From Bacterioplanes sanyensis (GTDB lineage Bacteria; Pseudomonadota; Gammaproteobacteria; Pseudomonadales; Oceanobacteraceae), in contig NZ_BMYY01000001.1 of assembly GCF_014652515.1 (NCBI RefSeq), positions 1 to 64,000 of the forward strand: 64,000 bases of DNA, read 5' to 3'. Below are positions 26,970 through 36,485 of this stretch, in pieces (the first letter of the stretch is position 1; the number at the start of each line of letters is the position of its first letter). The translations under genes were made by a program, and so were the position numbers. Below the pieces are notes generated by a model that made no database searches, had not been told where the DNA came from, and saw nothing but the letters and a program-made list of their open reading frames with translations.

Positions 26970-27248
26970 TTAGCTTCGATAAATGGTCTCGATCAGATGA
27001 TAGCCAAAGCGGGTGCGCACGGGACCTTGTATCTGTAGCAATGGGCCTTTAAACACGGCATCGTCAAAGGCCTTGGCCATGTCACCGCGGTTGAACTCGC
27101 CTAAGCTGCCGCCATTGGCTTTTGACGGACATAAAGAATGACGTTTGGCCAGCTGACCAAAATCGGCACCTTTGGCTAATTGTTGTTTCAGTTCGATGGC
27201 TTCAGCTTTGGTTTTTACCAGAATATGGCGGGCACAAGCGCGGCGCAT
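26970..27248 (-). CDS. ppiC: Parvulin-type peptidyl-prolyl isomerase PpiC
   Basis: This 92-residue protein is a single parvulin domain without a signal peptide, like E. coli PpiC (93 residues). It shows ARHILVKTKAEA, FGQLAKRHSLCPSKANGGSL with the conserved Cys, GEFNRGDMAKAFDDAVF and the C-terminal TRFGYHLIE. It catalyses cis-trans isomerisation of Xaa-Pro bonds in the cytoplasm. CGGAG lies 7 bases before the ATG. Confidence 0.93.
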   Translation of the reverse strand: MRRACARHILVKTKAEAIELKQQLAKGADFGQLAKRHSLCPSKANGGSLGEFNRGDMAKAFDDAVFKGPLLQIQGPVRTRFGYHLIETIYRS

Positions 27249-27407
27249 AGCAGGCTCCGTGACAGGAATGACAGTTGTGGTAGCGTGATCTGGCTCATTA
27301 TGCCGGAAAATTTGACCGTATGGTTACTCGGATAGCTTCGTCCCTAGGCACGTATGTGCGAGAATCGCGCGCCAAATTTTGTCGATAAGAACAGCAGGGG
27401 GAAGCCA

Positions 27408-28034
27408 ATGAGCGTTCATGAAATTCGTCATCCACTAGTCCGACACAAATTGGGGCTGATGCGCGCCAAAAATATCAGCACCCGTACGTTTCGCCAGCTG
27501 GCGGGTGAAGTCGGTAATCTCCTGACTTACGAAGCGACCAAAGATCTGGAGCTGGAAGACTACACAGTCGACGGCTGGTGCGGTGATATTCAGGCGGAAC
27601 GCCTCTTGGGTAAAAAAATTACCGTGGTGCCCATTTTACGGGCCGGTCTGGGCATGCTGGACGGCGTTTTGGAGCTGGTGCCGAGCGCCAAAATCAGCGT
27701 GGTTGGCCTCTATCGCGATGAAGAAACCCTAGAGCCGGTCAGCTACTTTGACAAGCTCGCGGGTGACATTGATCAGCGCATGGCGCTGGTGGTTGACCCC
27801 ATGCTGGCCACGGGCGGCTCTATGATCGCTACCATTGATTTGCTGAAAAAAGCCGGTTGCACCAGCATTCGTGCGTTGGTGTTGGTGGCGGCGCCCGAGG
27901 GCATTAAAAAAGTCCAGCAGGCGCATCCGGATGTCGATATTTACACGGCCTCAGTCGACAGCCACCTCAATGAACACGGCTACATCATTCCCGGATTAGG
28001 CGACGCCGGCGACAAAATCTTTGGCACCAAATAA
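27408..28034 (+). CDS. upp: Uracil phosphoribosyltransferase
   Basis: This 208-residue enzyme makes UMP from uracil and PRPP in pyrimidine salvage. The PRPP-binding loop is [17 protein letters not shown], and the uracil-site C-terminus [17 protein letters not shown] is diagnostic. The ATG at 27408 ([19 protein letters not shown]) has GGGGGAAG upstream; the frame is open 54 bases further without support. uraA follows after 12 bp, the classic uracil uptake operon. Confidence 0.97.
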   Translation: MSVHEIRHPLVRHKLGLMRAKNISTRTFRQLAGEVGNLLTYEATKDLELEDYTVDGWCGDIQAERLLGKKITVVPILRAGLGMLDGVLELVPSAKISVVGLYRDEETLEPVSYFDKLAGDIDQRMALVVDPMLATGGSMIATIDLLKKAGCTSIRALVLVAAPEGIKKVQQAHPDVDIYTASVDSHLNEHGYIIPGLGDAGDKIFGTK

Positions 28035-28046
28035 GCGGGGCTGAGT

Positions 28047-29339
28047 ATGACGTCTTCTTCTTCCGCAGCCAGCTGGCGCACGGCGCTGGCGGGTCTGCAA
28101 ATGTTGTTCGTGGCTTTCGGTGCTTTGGTACTGATGCCGTTGATTACCGGTTTGAACCCGTCCGTGGCTCTGTTTACCGCCGGTTTGGGTACCTTGTTGT
28201 TCCAACTGATCACCAAGCGCTCAGTGCCAGTGTTCTTGGCATCGTCGTTCGTGTTCATCGCCCCGATTTCGTACAGCGTCGAAACTTGGGGGATGGCAGC
28301 CACCATGGGCGCGCTCTTTTGTGCTGGTCTGGTTTATATGGTGTTGGCGTTGTTAGTGGCTTGGCGTGGGCCGGGCTTTCTCCATCGCTTGATGCCACCT
28401 GTGGTCACTGGCCCGATCATTATGGTGATTGGTTTGGGACTGGCCCCGATTGCAGTGAACATGGCGATGGGAAAAACCGGTGACGGCAGTGCGGAGCTGT
28501 TTCCGTATACCGACGCCATCATTGTGTCCATGGCCGCTTTGTTGGTGACTTTGCTGGTGTCGACATTGGGCAAGGGGCTGTTCCGCCTAGTACCGATTTT
28601 GGCCGGCGTTGGCGTGGGTTACCTTCTGGCCTGGTGGTTTGGCATGGTCGATATGACGCCGGTGGCGCAGCAGAGCTGGTTGGCTGTGCCTGATTTTGTC
28701 ATGCCAACTTTTAACTTGAACGCCATTTTGTTTATGTTGCCCATTGCCATCGTGCCCGCGATTGAGCACGTTGGTGATGTCTTGGCGATCGGCAGTGTGA
28801 CGGGTAAAAACTACGTCGAGAAGCCTGGCTTGCATCGCACCTTAATGGGCGATGGTGTGGCAACGTCGGCGGCGGCCTTGTTTGGTGGACCACCAAATAC
28901 CACCTATTCCGAGGTGACAGGCGCTGTCATGTTGACGCGTGCCTTTAACCCAGTGGTGATGACTTGGGCGGCCATATTTGCCATTGCCTTGGCCTTTATC
29001 GCTAAGTTTGGCGCCTTCTTGCAGACCATTCCTACCCCTGTCATGGGCGGTATTTTGGTGCTGCTGTTTGGCTCCATTGCCAGTGTGGGCTTGAACATTC
29101 TGGTAAAGGCGCGGGTAGACATGGCCGCCCAGCGTAACCTAGTTATTGTGGCGACTACCTTGGTTTTTGGTATTGGGGGGATGGCGATAGGCTCGAAAGA
29201 TTGGACATTGCAAGGCATCGCCTTGTGTGGCTTGGTTGCCATTCTGCTCAATTTGATTTTGCCGCACGAGGCGGAAGCGGATGATTTGCACGAAGAACAG
29301 GCGGTGGTCGATGACTTTGTTGAACATCATCGCCAGTAG
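28047..29339 (+). CDS. uraA: Uracil permease (nucleobase:cation symporter 2 family)
   Basis: This 430-residue polytopic protein with about 14 membrane segments belongs to the NCS2 family. The family signatures are visible, including IVPAIEHVGDVLAI (conserved Glu and His-Val-Gly), GLHRTLMGDGVATSAAALFG and the PNTTYSEVTGAV segment that lines the substrate site. Placement directly after upp supports uracil as the substrate: the permease imports it and Upp traps it as UMP. Confidence 0.92.
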   Translation: MTSSSSAASWRTALAGLQMLFVAFGALVLMPLITGLNPSVALFTAGLGTLLFQLITKRSVPVFLASSFVFIAPISYSVETWGMAATMGALFCAGLVYMVLALLVAWRGPGFLHRLMPPVVTGPIIMVIGLGLAPIAVNMAMGKTGDGSAELFPYTDAIIVSMAALLVTLLVSTLGKGLFRLVPILAGVGVGYLLAWWFGMVDMTPVAQQSWLAVPDFVMPTFNLNAILFMLPIAIVPAIEHVGDVLAIGSVTGKNYVEKPGLHRTLMGDGVATSAAALFGGPPNTTYSEVTGAVMLTRAFNPVVMTWAAIFAIALAFIAKFGAFLQTIPTPVMGGILVLLFGSIASVGLNILVKARVDMAAQRNLVIVATTLVFGIGGMAIGSKDWTLQGIALCGLVAILLNLILPHEAEADDLHEEQAVVDDFVEHHRQ

Positions 29340-29366
29340 TCAAAACGCAGCCAGCAAGGCCAGCTT

Positions 29367-29687
29367 ATGAGCTGGTCGTTGCTGTTCACTGTGTTACTAC
29401 TGGGCGTTGGCTATTGGGGGTGGCAGCGTCAGCAGCAGGCCAAAATGTTGGCACTCTTTATTGTCCGTCGTCATTGCCGGCAGCTGGGCTTACAGCTGCT
29501 GGACGATACCCTAGTTATGTGTGGCATCCGGTTGTTGGCGGGGCGCTGGTTGGATCCTGGGCGCTGGAACTTAGAGCGCCGTTACCGCTTTGAGTTTGCC
29601 TCCGGCGGTGCAGAGCGCTACGAAGGCGAGCTGGTACTGCATGGGCGGCGACTGGTGTCATTGGATTTGCAACCGCATCATTTATGA
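29367..29687 (+). CDS. DUF3301 protein
   Basis: This 106-residue protein has an N-terminal membrane segment (SLLFTVLLLGVGYWGW) and then the DUF3301 pattern: QQQAKMLALFIVRRHCRQLG, RYRFEF and a C-terminal GELVLHGRRLVSLDL. It is an inner-membrane protein of unknown function. It follows uraA after 27 bp and overlaps the convergent amidotransferase gene by 6 bp. Confidence 0.75.
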   Translation: MSWSLLFTVLLLGVGYWGWQRQQQAKMLALFIVRRHCRQLGLQLLDDTLVMCGIRLLAGRWLDPGRWNLERRYRFEFASGGAERYEGELVLHGRRLVSLDLQPHHL

Positions 29688-30401
29688 GCTGGTGGGTTGG
29701 GTTAGAAAGCGAATCATCCAGCGGCCAACTCGCTCTTCATCGGTCGGTTGACCTAAGCCATTAAAACTGCGTTCTAGTTTTTCTGCTCCAATGCTATCGA
29801 CTCTGCGAGGCAGCAAACGGGTTAAGTAGTCGCGCGTAAATTCTGGGTGGCCTTGCAAGCCCAGCACTTGATCGCCAATAAAAAACGCGGCGTTGGGGCA
29901 AAAATCGCTGCTGGCCAGTCTTCTGGCCTCGCGCGGTAGGCGCTCGACTTGGTCTTGATGGCTGTACAGCAAGCGAATGTGCTGTTGTTCGTCACTGAGC
30001 CACAATGGACGGTGCTCAATGCGAGTGGTGTGGACGCCAATGCCCCAGCCGCGATGACTGCGCCCGGCATGACCGCCCAAGCTATGAGCGAGTAGCTGAT
30101 GGCCAAAGCAGACGCCGAGCAAGCGCTGGCGCTGCTCATAAGCATGGCGAATCCATTGCTCCAATTTTGCAATCCAAGGCTCGCTGTCATACACACCGCT
30201 CTTTGAGCCAGTAATTAACCAAGCATCACATTCGTCTAGGCGCTCAGGCCATTCGCCGTTGAGCAGATGGTAATGGCGGTAATTGAACTGGCCGCCCAAG
30301 GCATCGAAAAAACGCCGGAACATCCAGCCGTAGGATTGATAGTCCTCCACCAAATCGGCATACAGCTGGTCGGTTTCTAAGATGCCAATGCGAACCGTCA
30401 T
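29682..30401 (-). CDS. Class I glutamine amidotransferase-like protein
   Basis: This 239-residue GATase has the nucleophile elbow LLGVCFGHQLLAHSLGG (Cys) and the His/Glu pair in GLQGHPEF. Family members resemble the GATase domain of GMP synthase or stand-alone gamma-glutamyl amidases; the substrate here is unknown. Its ATG overlaps the stop of the upstream DUF3820 gene by 4 bp. Confidence 0.85.
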   Translation of the reverse strand: MTVRIGILETDQLYADLVEDYQSYGWMFRRFFDALGGQFNYRHYHLLNGEWPERLDECDAWLITGSKSGVYDSEPWIAKLEQWIRHAYEQRQRLLGVCFGHQLLAHSLGGHAGRSHRGWGIGVHTTRIEHRPLWLSDEQQHIRLLYSHQDQVERLPREARRLASSDFCPNAAFFIGDQVLGLQGHPEFTRDYLTRLLPRRVDSIGAEKLERSFNGLGQPTDEERVGRWMIRFLTQPTSS

Positions 30402-30658
30402 TGCTGCCTCTCTGTTGCTGTCATCATGACTAGGTTTTGATTGCGACCCTCACGCAAAGGTGTCAGCAGGTCTTCTAGGCCATTGATTTTGATTTCCAGC
30501 GTCAACGCCAGCCACTCGCCCAATTGCCCAGTCGGCCAGCCTTGCTGACGAAACCATAATAAATAGGCTTCAGGCAGGTCGATCAGCAGTCGTCCCTGAT
30601 ATTTGCCAAATGGCATGGGGGTGGTGATGAGGTGTAATAGATCGTCTTGCTGCCACAT
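30398..30658 (-). CDS. DUF3820 family protein
   Basis: This 86-residue protein fits the DUF3820 family (putative quorum-sensing-regulated virulence factor): MPFGKYQGRLLIDLPEAYLL then WLRQQG-like FRQQGWPTGQLGEWLAL and an acidic-hydrophobic end. The start at 30658 (MWQQDDLLHLITTPMPFG) fits the family; the frame is open upstream. It overlaps the amidotransferase gene by 4 bp. Its biochemical function is unknown. Confidence 0.78.
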   Translation of the reverse strand: MWQQDDLLHLITTPMPFGKYQGRLLIDLPEAYLLWFRQQGWPTGQLGEWLALTLEIKINGLEDLLTPLREGRNQNLVMMTATERQQ

Positions 30659-30886
30659 AGTTTGATCTTTGCAATGCTCCGAACGGTCATGATGCACGGC
30701 CATAACCACAGCTGACAAGCAGGCATCGCTGTGTTTGGGTTGGCCAGTATCCGCTGGTGCTCGATAGTGGTATATTTTGCCACCAAGACATCTGTGGCGT
30801 ATATGGCTTGTTTAAAGGCCTTTGTGTCTAATTGGCACATGGTCTGAGCAATGTAGCTAACTAGCTTAAGTGAGACGGAACGCACT

Positions 30887-31525
30887 GTGGCCCTATTCGA
30901 AGAGTTAAAGTTATTGCCCGGCCAGCCAATGCAGTTGGAGTTTGAGGGATATTCTAATGAACGCGACCGCAGCGTGTTGTTGGGTTATCGGCCACATCAC
31001 AGCATCATAGTGACCACGCCGACCATTAACGGCTCTCCCATGGCGTTGAAGTTGGGCATGAAATTGGCGGTGCGGTTATTTGCTCAACAGGTTAACAGTG
31101 CTTGTGCATTTCGCAGCGAAATTGTGCATGTCTCCCGTGCGCCTTATGCGCATATTCACTTAGCCATGCCGGATGAAGTCATTACTGGTGAAGTACGTAA
31201 AAGCGTGCGTGCCCGAGTTAAGCTCATTGTTTCCATTCATCATGGCCCAGAGTTGGAGCGCCAGTGCTCTGCCATGGTCACTGATCTTAGCATGGGCGGA
31301 GCCCGTATTTGCGCCAAGCAGCTACCCGTGGCCAGCGGTGATCAGGTACGCCTCACTGCGCAGCTGGAGGTGAGCGGAGTGGAGCGTATCATCAGCATCA
31401 ATGGCCTAGTGCGCTCATATCAAGAAGAAGATGGACAGTGCAGTATTGGTGTTCAGTTTAGCCAGATCAATGATGCCGATCGGGTGATGTTACATGCTTA
31501 TGTGCTTTCCAGTATTCATGGTTGA
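30887..31525 (+). CDS. PilZ-domain cyclic-di-GMP receptor (YcgR-like)
   Basis: This 212-residue protein has a YcgR-N-like domain (about 1-95; LPGQPMQLEFEG, SVLLGYRPHHSIIVTTP) and a C-terminal PilZ domain. The c-di-GMP motif is RKSVRARVK (RxxxR) with DLSMGGARI as the second motif. YcgR-type proteins couple c-di-GMP to flagellar or surface behaviour. The start is GTG at 30887. The GGDEF-EAL gene begins 5 bp after the stop, so receptor and enzyme are likely co-transcribed. Confidence 0.88.
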   Translation: MALFEELKLLPGQPMQLEFEGYSNERDRSVLLGYRPHHSIIVTTPTINGSPMALKLGMKLAVRLFAQQVNSACAFRSEIVHVSRAPYAHIHLAMPDEVITGEVRKSVRARVKLIVSIHHGPELERQCSAMVTDLSMGGARICAKQLPVASGDQVRLTAQLEVSGVERIISINGLVRSYQEEDGQCSIGVQFSQINDADRVMLHAYVLSSIHG

Positions 31526-31530
31526 TATAG

Positions 31531-34140
31531 GTGGCTATGGCTGATACCCAGGCCGAAAACCCAGCAGCACCGGCAGCCACTACTGAGCACAGACTTGAGG
31601 GGCTGCTGGAACATGCCACTCGCATCTTTCTAACCTCACGTACGGAAACCGTGGAAGCGGATATCGCTCTGGTGCTTAAACACTTTCGTCACCGCTTGGG
31701 CGCTGAGCAAGCGGTACTGTTTCTGTGTCCGGCAGCGGAAGGCGAGGATACGCCGCCGCGTTGTGTGGTATCTGCGGCTGAGCCAGAAGCACTTTATCAG
31801 CGCATGCAACGTTTGTATGAGCAGCACGCGCTATGGTGCCAGCTTGTCCGCCAGTCGAGTGTGCGAGTATTGCCAGCTCCGGAGGTCGGTCAGGGACAGC
31901 ATTGGGTGCTGGACTGCTTTGCCGCGCAGGCCGTTGTTATGGTGCCTGTGGTCGGGCGCTCAGCCGACGGCGGTTGTCTAATGTTTGCTTTTGATGCCCA
32001 ACGCCCTGTACTCACCCATTCGCAACGACAACTGCTGTCGACCCTGGCGCAGCTGTGCTATTTGATGCTCGACCGACTCACGGTAATGGAGCGGCTACGC
32101 CAGAGTGAGCAGCTATTGCAGCGCACTGAGCAGCTGGCGGCCATTGGTAGTTGGTATCAGGACATGAGCACTGGGCGCATCTCCATCTCGCCACAACTGG
32201 CACGCATCTTTGCCTTTGCTGAAGACACCCGCACCGCCGTGATGGAGGATTTTTTTCGCTGCCTGCATCCAGAAGACAGCCAGCGTGTTAAGCGAACCTT
32301 AGCGGCGAGTATTCGTCACGCTCGTATCACGGATATGACCTATCGCATTATTAACCAGCGCGGTGAACAGCGAACACTCCATGGTATAGCGCAGGTGTTA
32401 TGTGACGGCGATGGACAGGTGATTGCCCGGTTTGGCTCGATTCAGGATATCACTGAGCAAGAGTCGCGCGAGCGTCACCTGCTGCAAGCGGCGAAGGTGC
32501 TGGAGTCGACCAATGAGGGCGTTGTGATTACCGACGCCAACGGCTTGGTGGAAGCGGTCAATCCAGCGTTCAGCCGTATCACAGGTTATCGCGAAGAAGA
32601 CGTGCTGCAACATCCGGTAGCGGTGTTGAAGTCGGGCCGTCATGATCAGGCGTTTTATCGTCAAATGTTCCAGCAGTTAAGCGAGCATGGCCGCTGGCAC
32701 GGCGAAGTATGGAACCGGCGCCGCAATGGTGAGGTGTATCCTCAGTGGCTGACCATTACCGCCGTGCAAGACAGCCAAGGTCGCATTGGTAACTACGTGG
32801 GTGTGTTTAACGATATGTCGGTGTTGCGCCGCTCTGAGCAGCAGTTGGAACAGTTGTCCTACTACGATTCACTCACCGGTTTGCCCAATCGCAGCCTGCT
32901 GATTCAGCGCTTACAGCAAGCCCTGAGTCGCGCCCATGAAGGCGATAAGGTAGCGCTGATCGCCATCGACCTAGATCACTTCAAGCACATCAATGACAGC
33001 CTTGGCCACCCAGCGGGTGACCGACTGCTTAAGCAGTTTGCCCAGCGTTTGCAGCCGTTGCTACGCGACGGCGCTACCTTGGCGCGCCAAGGCGGCGACG
33101 ACTTCGTGTTTTTGCTCGAGCAAGTGGCGGGCCGCGAGCAGGTAGCTAGCGTCGCCGATGACATCAAGCAGCTACTGTACCAGCCCTTCGACTTGGGCGT
33201 GGGGCAAGCCTTGATGATTGGTGTCAGCATGGGCATTACCCTATCGCCCGATCATGGGGACAGTGTCACGCAACTCCTAAGCAATGCCGATGTGGCCATG
33301 TATCAGGCCAAGCAACGCGGTCGCAATCATTACCAGTTTTATTCGGATGAAATGACCCGTGCTGCCAGCGATCGCTTAGAGCTGGGCAGTCAGCTGCGGC
33401 ATGCTTTGCAGCTGGGCGGTCAGTTGCAGCTGTATTATCAGCCGCAAGTTTGTATGCAATCCGGTCAGGTGATCGGGCTGGAAGCACTGATGCGATGGCA
33501 GCATCCGCAAGATGGCACCATTCCGCCAGGGCGCTTTTTGCCGGTGGCAGAAGACAATGGCTTGATGCCCGAGCTAGATACCTGTGCACTGACGCTGGCA
33601 TGTCAGCAAGTCGCGGTGTGGCAGCAGCAGGGCGTCAAGCCGTTGACCGTTGCGGTCAACATTACGCAGCCCACTTTTGTGGCTGGCGGGCTGGTCGAAA
33701 CACTGCAGCTGTTGTTACAGCGTTATCACCTAGATGCGGGCTGGCTAGAGCTGGAGATTACCGAAGGCGCTTTGTTGGAGCCGACGCCGGCGGTGTTGGA
33801 TACCATTGCCGGCTTGAAAGCGCTGGGGGTGTCGCTGGCGGTGGACGATTTTGGTACCGGCTACTCTTCGCTGGCGTATTTGCACCGCTATAAGGTGGAT
33901 AAGTTAAAAATTGATCGCAGCTTTGTTATCGGTCTGGATGAAGACGACGGCCAGGTGATCACGACCACCATTATTCAACTCGCCAAAGGCTTGGGCTTAA
34001 AGGTGCTGGCAGAGGGTGTGGAGTGCATTGAGCAGCTGCAGTTCTTGCGAGCCAATCACTGTGAAACGTATCAAGGGTTTTATTTCAGCCGCCCTTTGCC
34101 CGCAGCCGAGTTGCAGCATTGGTTGCGGCCGGTGGCCTGA
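31531..34140 (+). CDS. GAF-PAS-PAS-GGDEF-EAL cyclic-di-GMP turnover protein
   Basis: This 869-residue cytoplasmic protein has a GAF-like N-terminal domain (about 20-185), two PAS domains (about 200-310 and 320-430), GGDEF (about 445-600) and EAL (about 615-865). The GGDEF loop reads RQGGDDF (521-525), and the position of the upstream inhibitory RxxD reads RDGA, so product inhibition may be lost. The EAL domain looks active: EALMRW from residue 651, ELEITEG, VDDFGTGYSSLAYL and KIDRSF. Net activity is probably phosphodiesterase, perhaps with GTP sensed through the GGDEF domain. GTG at 31531 or ATG at 31537 can start it. It sits behind a PilZ gene. Confidence 0.9.
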   Translation: MAMADTQAENPAAPAATTEHRLEGLLEHATRIFLTSRTETVEADIALVLKHFRHRLGAEQAVLFLCPAAEGEDTPPRCVVSAAEPEALYQRMQRLYEQHALWCQLVRQSSVRVLPAPEVGQGQHWVLDCFAAQAVVMVPVVGRSADGGCLMFAFDAQRPVLTHSQRQLLSTLAQLCYLMLDRLTVMERLRQSEQLLQRTEQLAAIGSWYQDMSTGRISISPQLARIFAFAEDTRTAVMEDFFRCLHPEDSQRVKRTLAASIRHARITDMTYRIINQRGEQRTLHGIAQVLCDGDGQVIARFGSIQDITEQESRERHLLQAAKVLESTNEGVVITDANGLVEAVNPAFSRITGYREEDVLQHPVAVLKSGRHDQAFYRQMFQQLSEHGRWHGEVWNRRRNGEVYPQWLTITAVQDSQGRIGNYVGVFNDMSVLRRSEQQLEQLSYYDSLTGLPNRSLLIQRLQQALSRAHEGDKVALIAIDLDHFKHINDSLGHPAGDRLLKQFAQRLQPLLRDGATLARQGGDDFVFLLEQVAGREQVASVADDIKQLLYQPFDLGVGQALMIGVSMGITLSPDHGDSVTQLLSNADVAMYQAKQRGRNHYQFYSDEMTRAASDRLELGSQLRHALQLGGQLQLYYQPQVCMQSGQVIGLEALMRWQHPQDGTIPPGRFLPVAEDNGLMPELDTCALTLACQQVAVWQQQGVKPLTVAVNITQPTFVAGGLVETLQLLLQRYHLDAGWLELEITEGALLEPTPAVLDTIAGLKALGVSLAVDDFGTGYSSLAYLHRYKVDKLKIDRSFVIGLDEDDGQVITTTIIQLAKGLGLKVLAEGVECIEQLQFLRANHCETYQGFYFSRPLPAAELQHWLRPVA

Positions 34141-34141
34141 G

Positions 34142-36244
34142 CTATAACCCAGGCCCTGGTGGGCTGCACGGTAAATAGATATGAAAGCAGGTGCCTTGAC
34201 CGACCGTCGATTCGACTTCAATGCGGCCATGCAATTGGCCGGTCACCAAGTTATGAATGATGTGAGCGCCCAAGCCGCTGCCACCTTTGCCTTTGCGGGT
34301 GGTGAAAAACGGCTCGTATAGGCGTTGCAGCACCTCGGCCTCCATGCCTTTGCCATCATCGCAATAGCGAATCATTAAGGTGTCGTCTTGGCGGCTGGCG
34401 TGAATGCGTATGTGACCGCTTTGCTCTGGATCGAAGGCATGGGTGAGCGAGTTCATCATCAGGTTGGTGATGACTTGCGCTAGCGCGCCAGGGTAGCTTG
34501 CGACGATGATCTTATCGGGCACATCAAACTCAACCTTTATCGGTCGGTATTTGTAGTTTGGACGTAGCGAGCTGGCGATGGACTGCAAGTAGTCACCCAC
34601 TTCAAAGTCGCGCCGCTGCTCGCTGGCCTGATCGACCGCGACCTGCTTAAAGCGGCTGACCATATCGGCGGCACGGCGCAGGTTTTCGCTGGTGATGTCG
34701 ATGCTTTCTTCGGCAAAGTTAATGAAATCTTTGAGCCCAGTTTTACTTAACTGCTCTTGTTGGTATTGGCTTTTCAGCTCTTCTAGATAGTCTTCCAAGG
34801 CGCTGACAGCGGTAACGCCAATGCCCAGTGGCGTGTTAATTTCATGGGCAAGGCCGGCCACCATATCGCCCAGTGCGGCGTGCTTTTCCATATGCACCAG
34901 CTGATTTTGAGTAAGTTTCAGCTGATGCAGTGACTCCAACGCTTCGTTACTTTTTTGTTCCAGCTCTCGTGTGCGTTGGGCCACTTTTTGTTCGAGGTTG
35001 CTATTCAGCTCCTGTACCTGCTGCTGTTGCTCCAGCAGCGCTGTGTTGGTGGCGTTGAGCTCCTCGTTATACGACTGCACTTGTTCGACCAGGGTGTTGA
35101 AGGTCGACACGATGGGAGCAAACTCATTGCGACCACGATAGCTAATCGGCCGTACTTCAATGGCGGTGCTGTCTTTGTTGGAGGCGATGGTCGAGCGCAG
35201 CAGTGCCAAGATGGTGTCGAAGGGGCCAAACAATAGTCGTAGGATCAAAAGCATGGCACCGGCAAACAGGGCGGCAATCAAAGCACTCATCGGCAGTGTC
35301 GGTGCTGAGTAGTTCTCTGCAGCCGCTAAAAGATCGCGGCGCGGCACACTGAAGCCGACCACAAACCCAGTTTGTGTCATGGCAGCATAAATGTAGCTGG
35401 GGGTGTCTGTATTGACATCGAGGTGCTGAACTTGGCCTGGGCTCATTTTTAACAACGGCTGCTGCCACTGCTCGGGTGTGTCGAGGGTGGCAAACTCGGC
35501 TTGGCCGTTATCGAGCACCGAGAGACGGCTGTCGGCATGAAACATGAAACTGCGGCTGTTGGCCGTCGGTGCCAGCTGTTTGACATAATTACGGGCACGC
35601 TGCAGCGACCAATCCACCGTCGACATACCGATTAACGTCTGGTTACTGTCGTACATCAAAGCATCGACCGTCATCATCAGCGATTCGCTGCCAGCTTGGT
35701 CGATATAAGGCGCGGTCCAATAAAAGGCCGATGAGCGGTTGATGCGGCGATCCCAACCGGGTGGCAATGCTTGCTGATACCAAGCCTGATTGTGATAGTC
35801 GTAGTCTGCGTTGCTCAGCTCCCAGCTGAACTGCAGGCCATTGTCGGGCGAGTGGTAAACATAAGGGCCGAAGTAGCGCAGGTCCGGCTTTAGGGCAAAC
35901 GGCTCAAACCAAATGCCGCCACCAATAGCTTGGTCAAAATCATCAAAGGTGCGCAGCAGCAACTGACGCGACTGATTTTCCAATGCACTGCGGCTCAGTA
36001 GTTGTCGTTGCTGGTGCAGTAACTCGCCGGAACGCGCCAAACCGGCAGCCATGCGCTGCATACGATCGGAGCTGTCGTCGAAGTGCTGAACGGCCATGGT
36101 CAACGACTGCTGAAACTGACGGTGGCTATCTGCAACTACCGTATCTGTAATGTGAGCATTATTGCGATAAATCAGCACAGCAAAGCCAATCAATTGCAAA
36201 GCTACGGCCGATAGCAAGATGCGCGATTTTATGTTCATAGTCAT
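34142..36244 (-). CDS. Membrane-bound sensor histidine kinase with Cache-type sensor
   Basis: This 700-residue kinase has a first membrane segment (ILLSAVALQLIGFAVLIY), a large extracytoplasmic Cache-like domain (about 40-320; WFEPFALKPDLRYFGPYV, MMTVDALMYDSNQTLIGMST), a second segment (about 325-345), a HAMP/coiled-coil linker, and the H box with His467 in LAHEINTP. The ATP domain has ITNLMMNSLTHAF (N box), DDGKGM (G1) and GGSGLGAHI (G2). No response regulator is adjacent. It is convergent with the GGDEF-EAL gene, one base apart; functional coupling with it is inference. Confidence 0.9.
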   Translation of the reverse strand: MTMNIKSRILLSAVALQLIGFAVLIYRNNAHITDTVVADSHRQFQQSLTMAVQHFDDSSDRMQRMAAGLARSGELLHQQRQLLSRSALENQSRQLLLRTFDDFDQAIGGGIWFEPFALKPDLRYFGPYVYHSPDNGLQFSWELSNADYDYHNQAWYQQALPPGWDRRINRSSAFYWTAPYIDQAGSESLMMTVDALMYDSNQTLIGMSTVDWSLQRARNYVKQLAPTANSRSFMFHADSRLSVLDNGQAEFATLDTPEQWQQPLLKMSPGQVQHLDVNTDTPSYIYAAMTQTGFVVGFSVPRRDLLAAAENYSAPTLPMSALIAALFAGAMLLILRLLFGPFDTILALLRSTIASNKDSTAIEVRPISYRGRNEFAPIVSTFNTLVEQVQSYNEELNATNTALLEQQQQVQELNSNLEQKVAQRTRELEQKSNEALESLHQLKLTQNQLVHMEKHAALGDMVAGLAHEINTPLGIGVTAVSALEDYLEELKSQYQQEQLSKTGLKDFINFAEESIDITSENLRRAADMVSRFKQVAVDQASEQRRDFEVGDYLQSIASSLRPNYKYRPIKVEFDVPDKIIVASYPGALAQVITNLMMNSLTHAFDPEQSGHIRIHASRQDDTLMIRYCDDGKGMEAEVLQRLYEPFFTTRKGKGGSGLGAHIIHNLVTGQLHGRIEVESTVGQGTCFHIYLPCSPPGPGL

Positions 36245-36485
36245 TGATCGTTGGGCGCTGTTGACAGACTAGCAGGTAAGTGGGTGTTTGTGTCGACGCG
36301 TAAAGATCAACGCTCCGTCACCTTCACAACCTGACTTTGACACAGTAAGCAAAATAAAGCGGGCATTGTTTGGCGTTTTTCGTTACACTTCCGCGCCTTT
36401 GCAAACCCTCGAGTCGGGCCCGCCGTGTAGCGCAGAGTGTGAGAACGGCCACGCCCCACCTCCGTACAACACAGCAGGATCTTTC

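Noticed and set aside
36337-36342. TTGACA upstream of deaD as a sigma-70 -35 element
   Set aside because: No -10-like hexamer lies 16-18 bp downstream.
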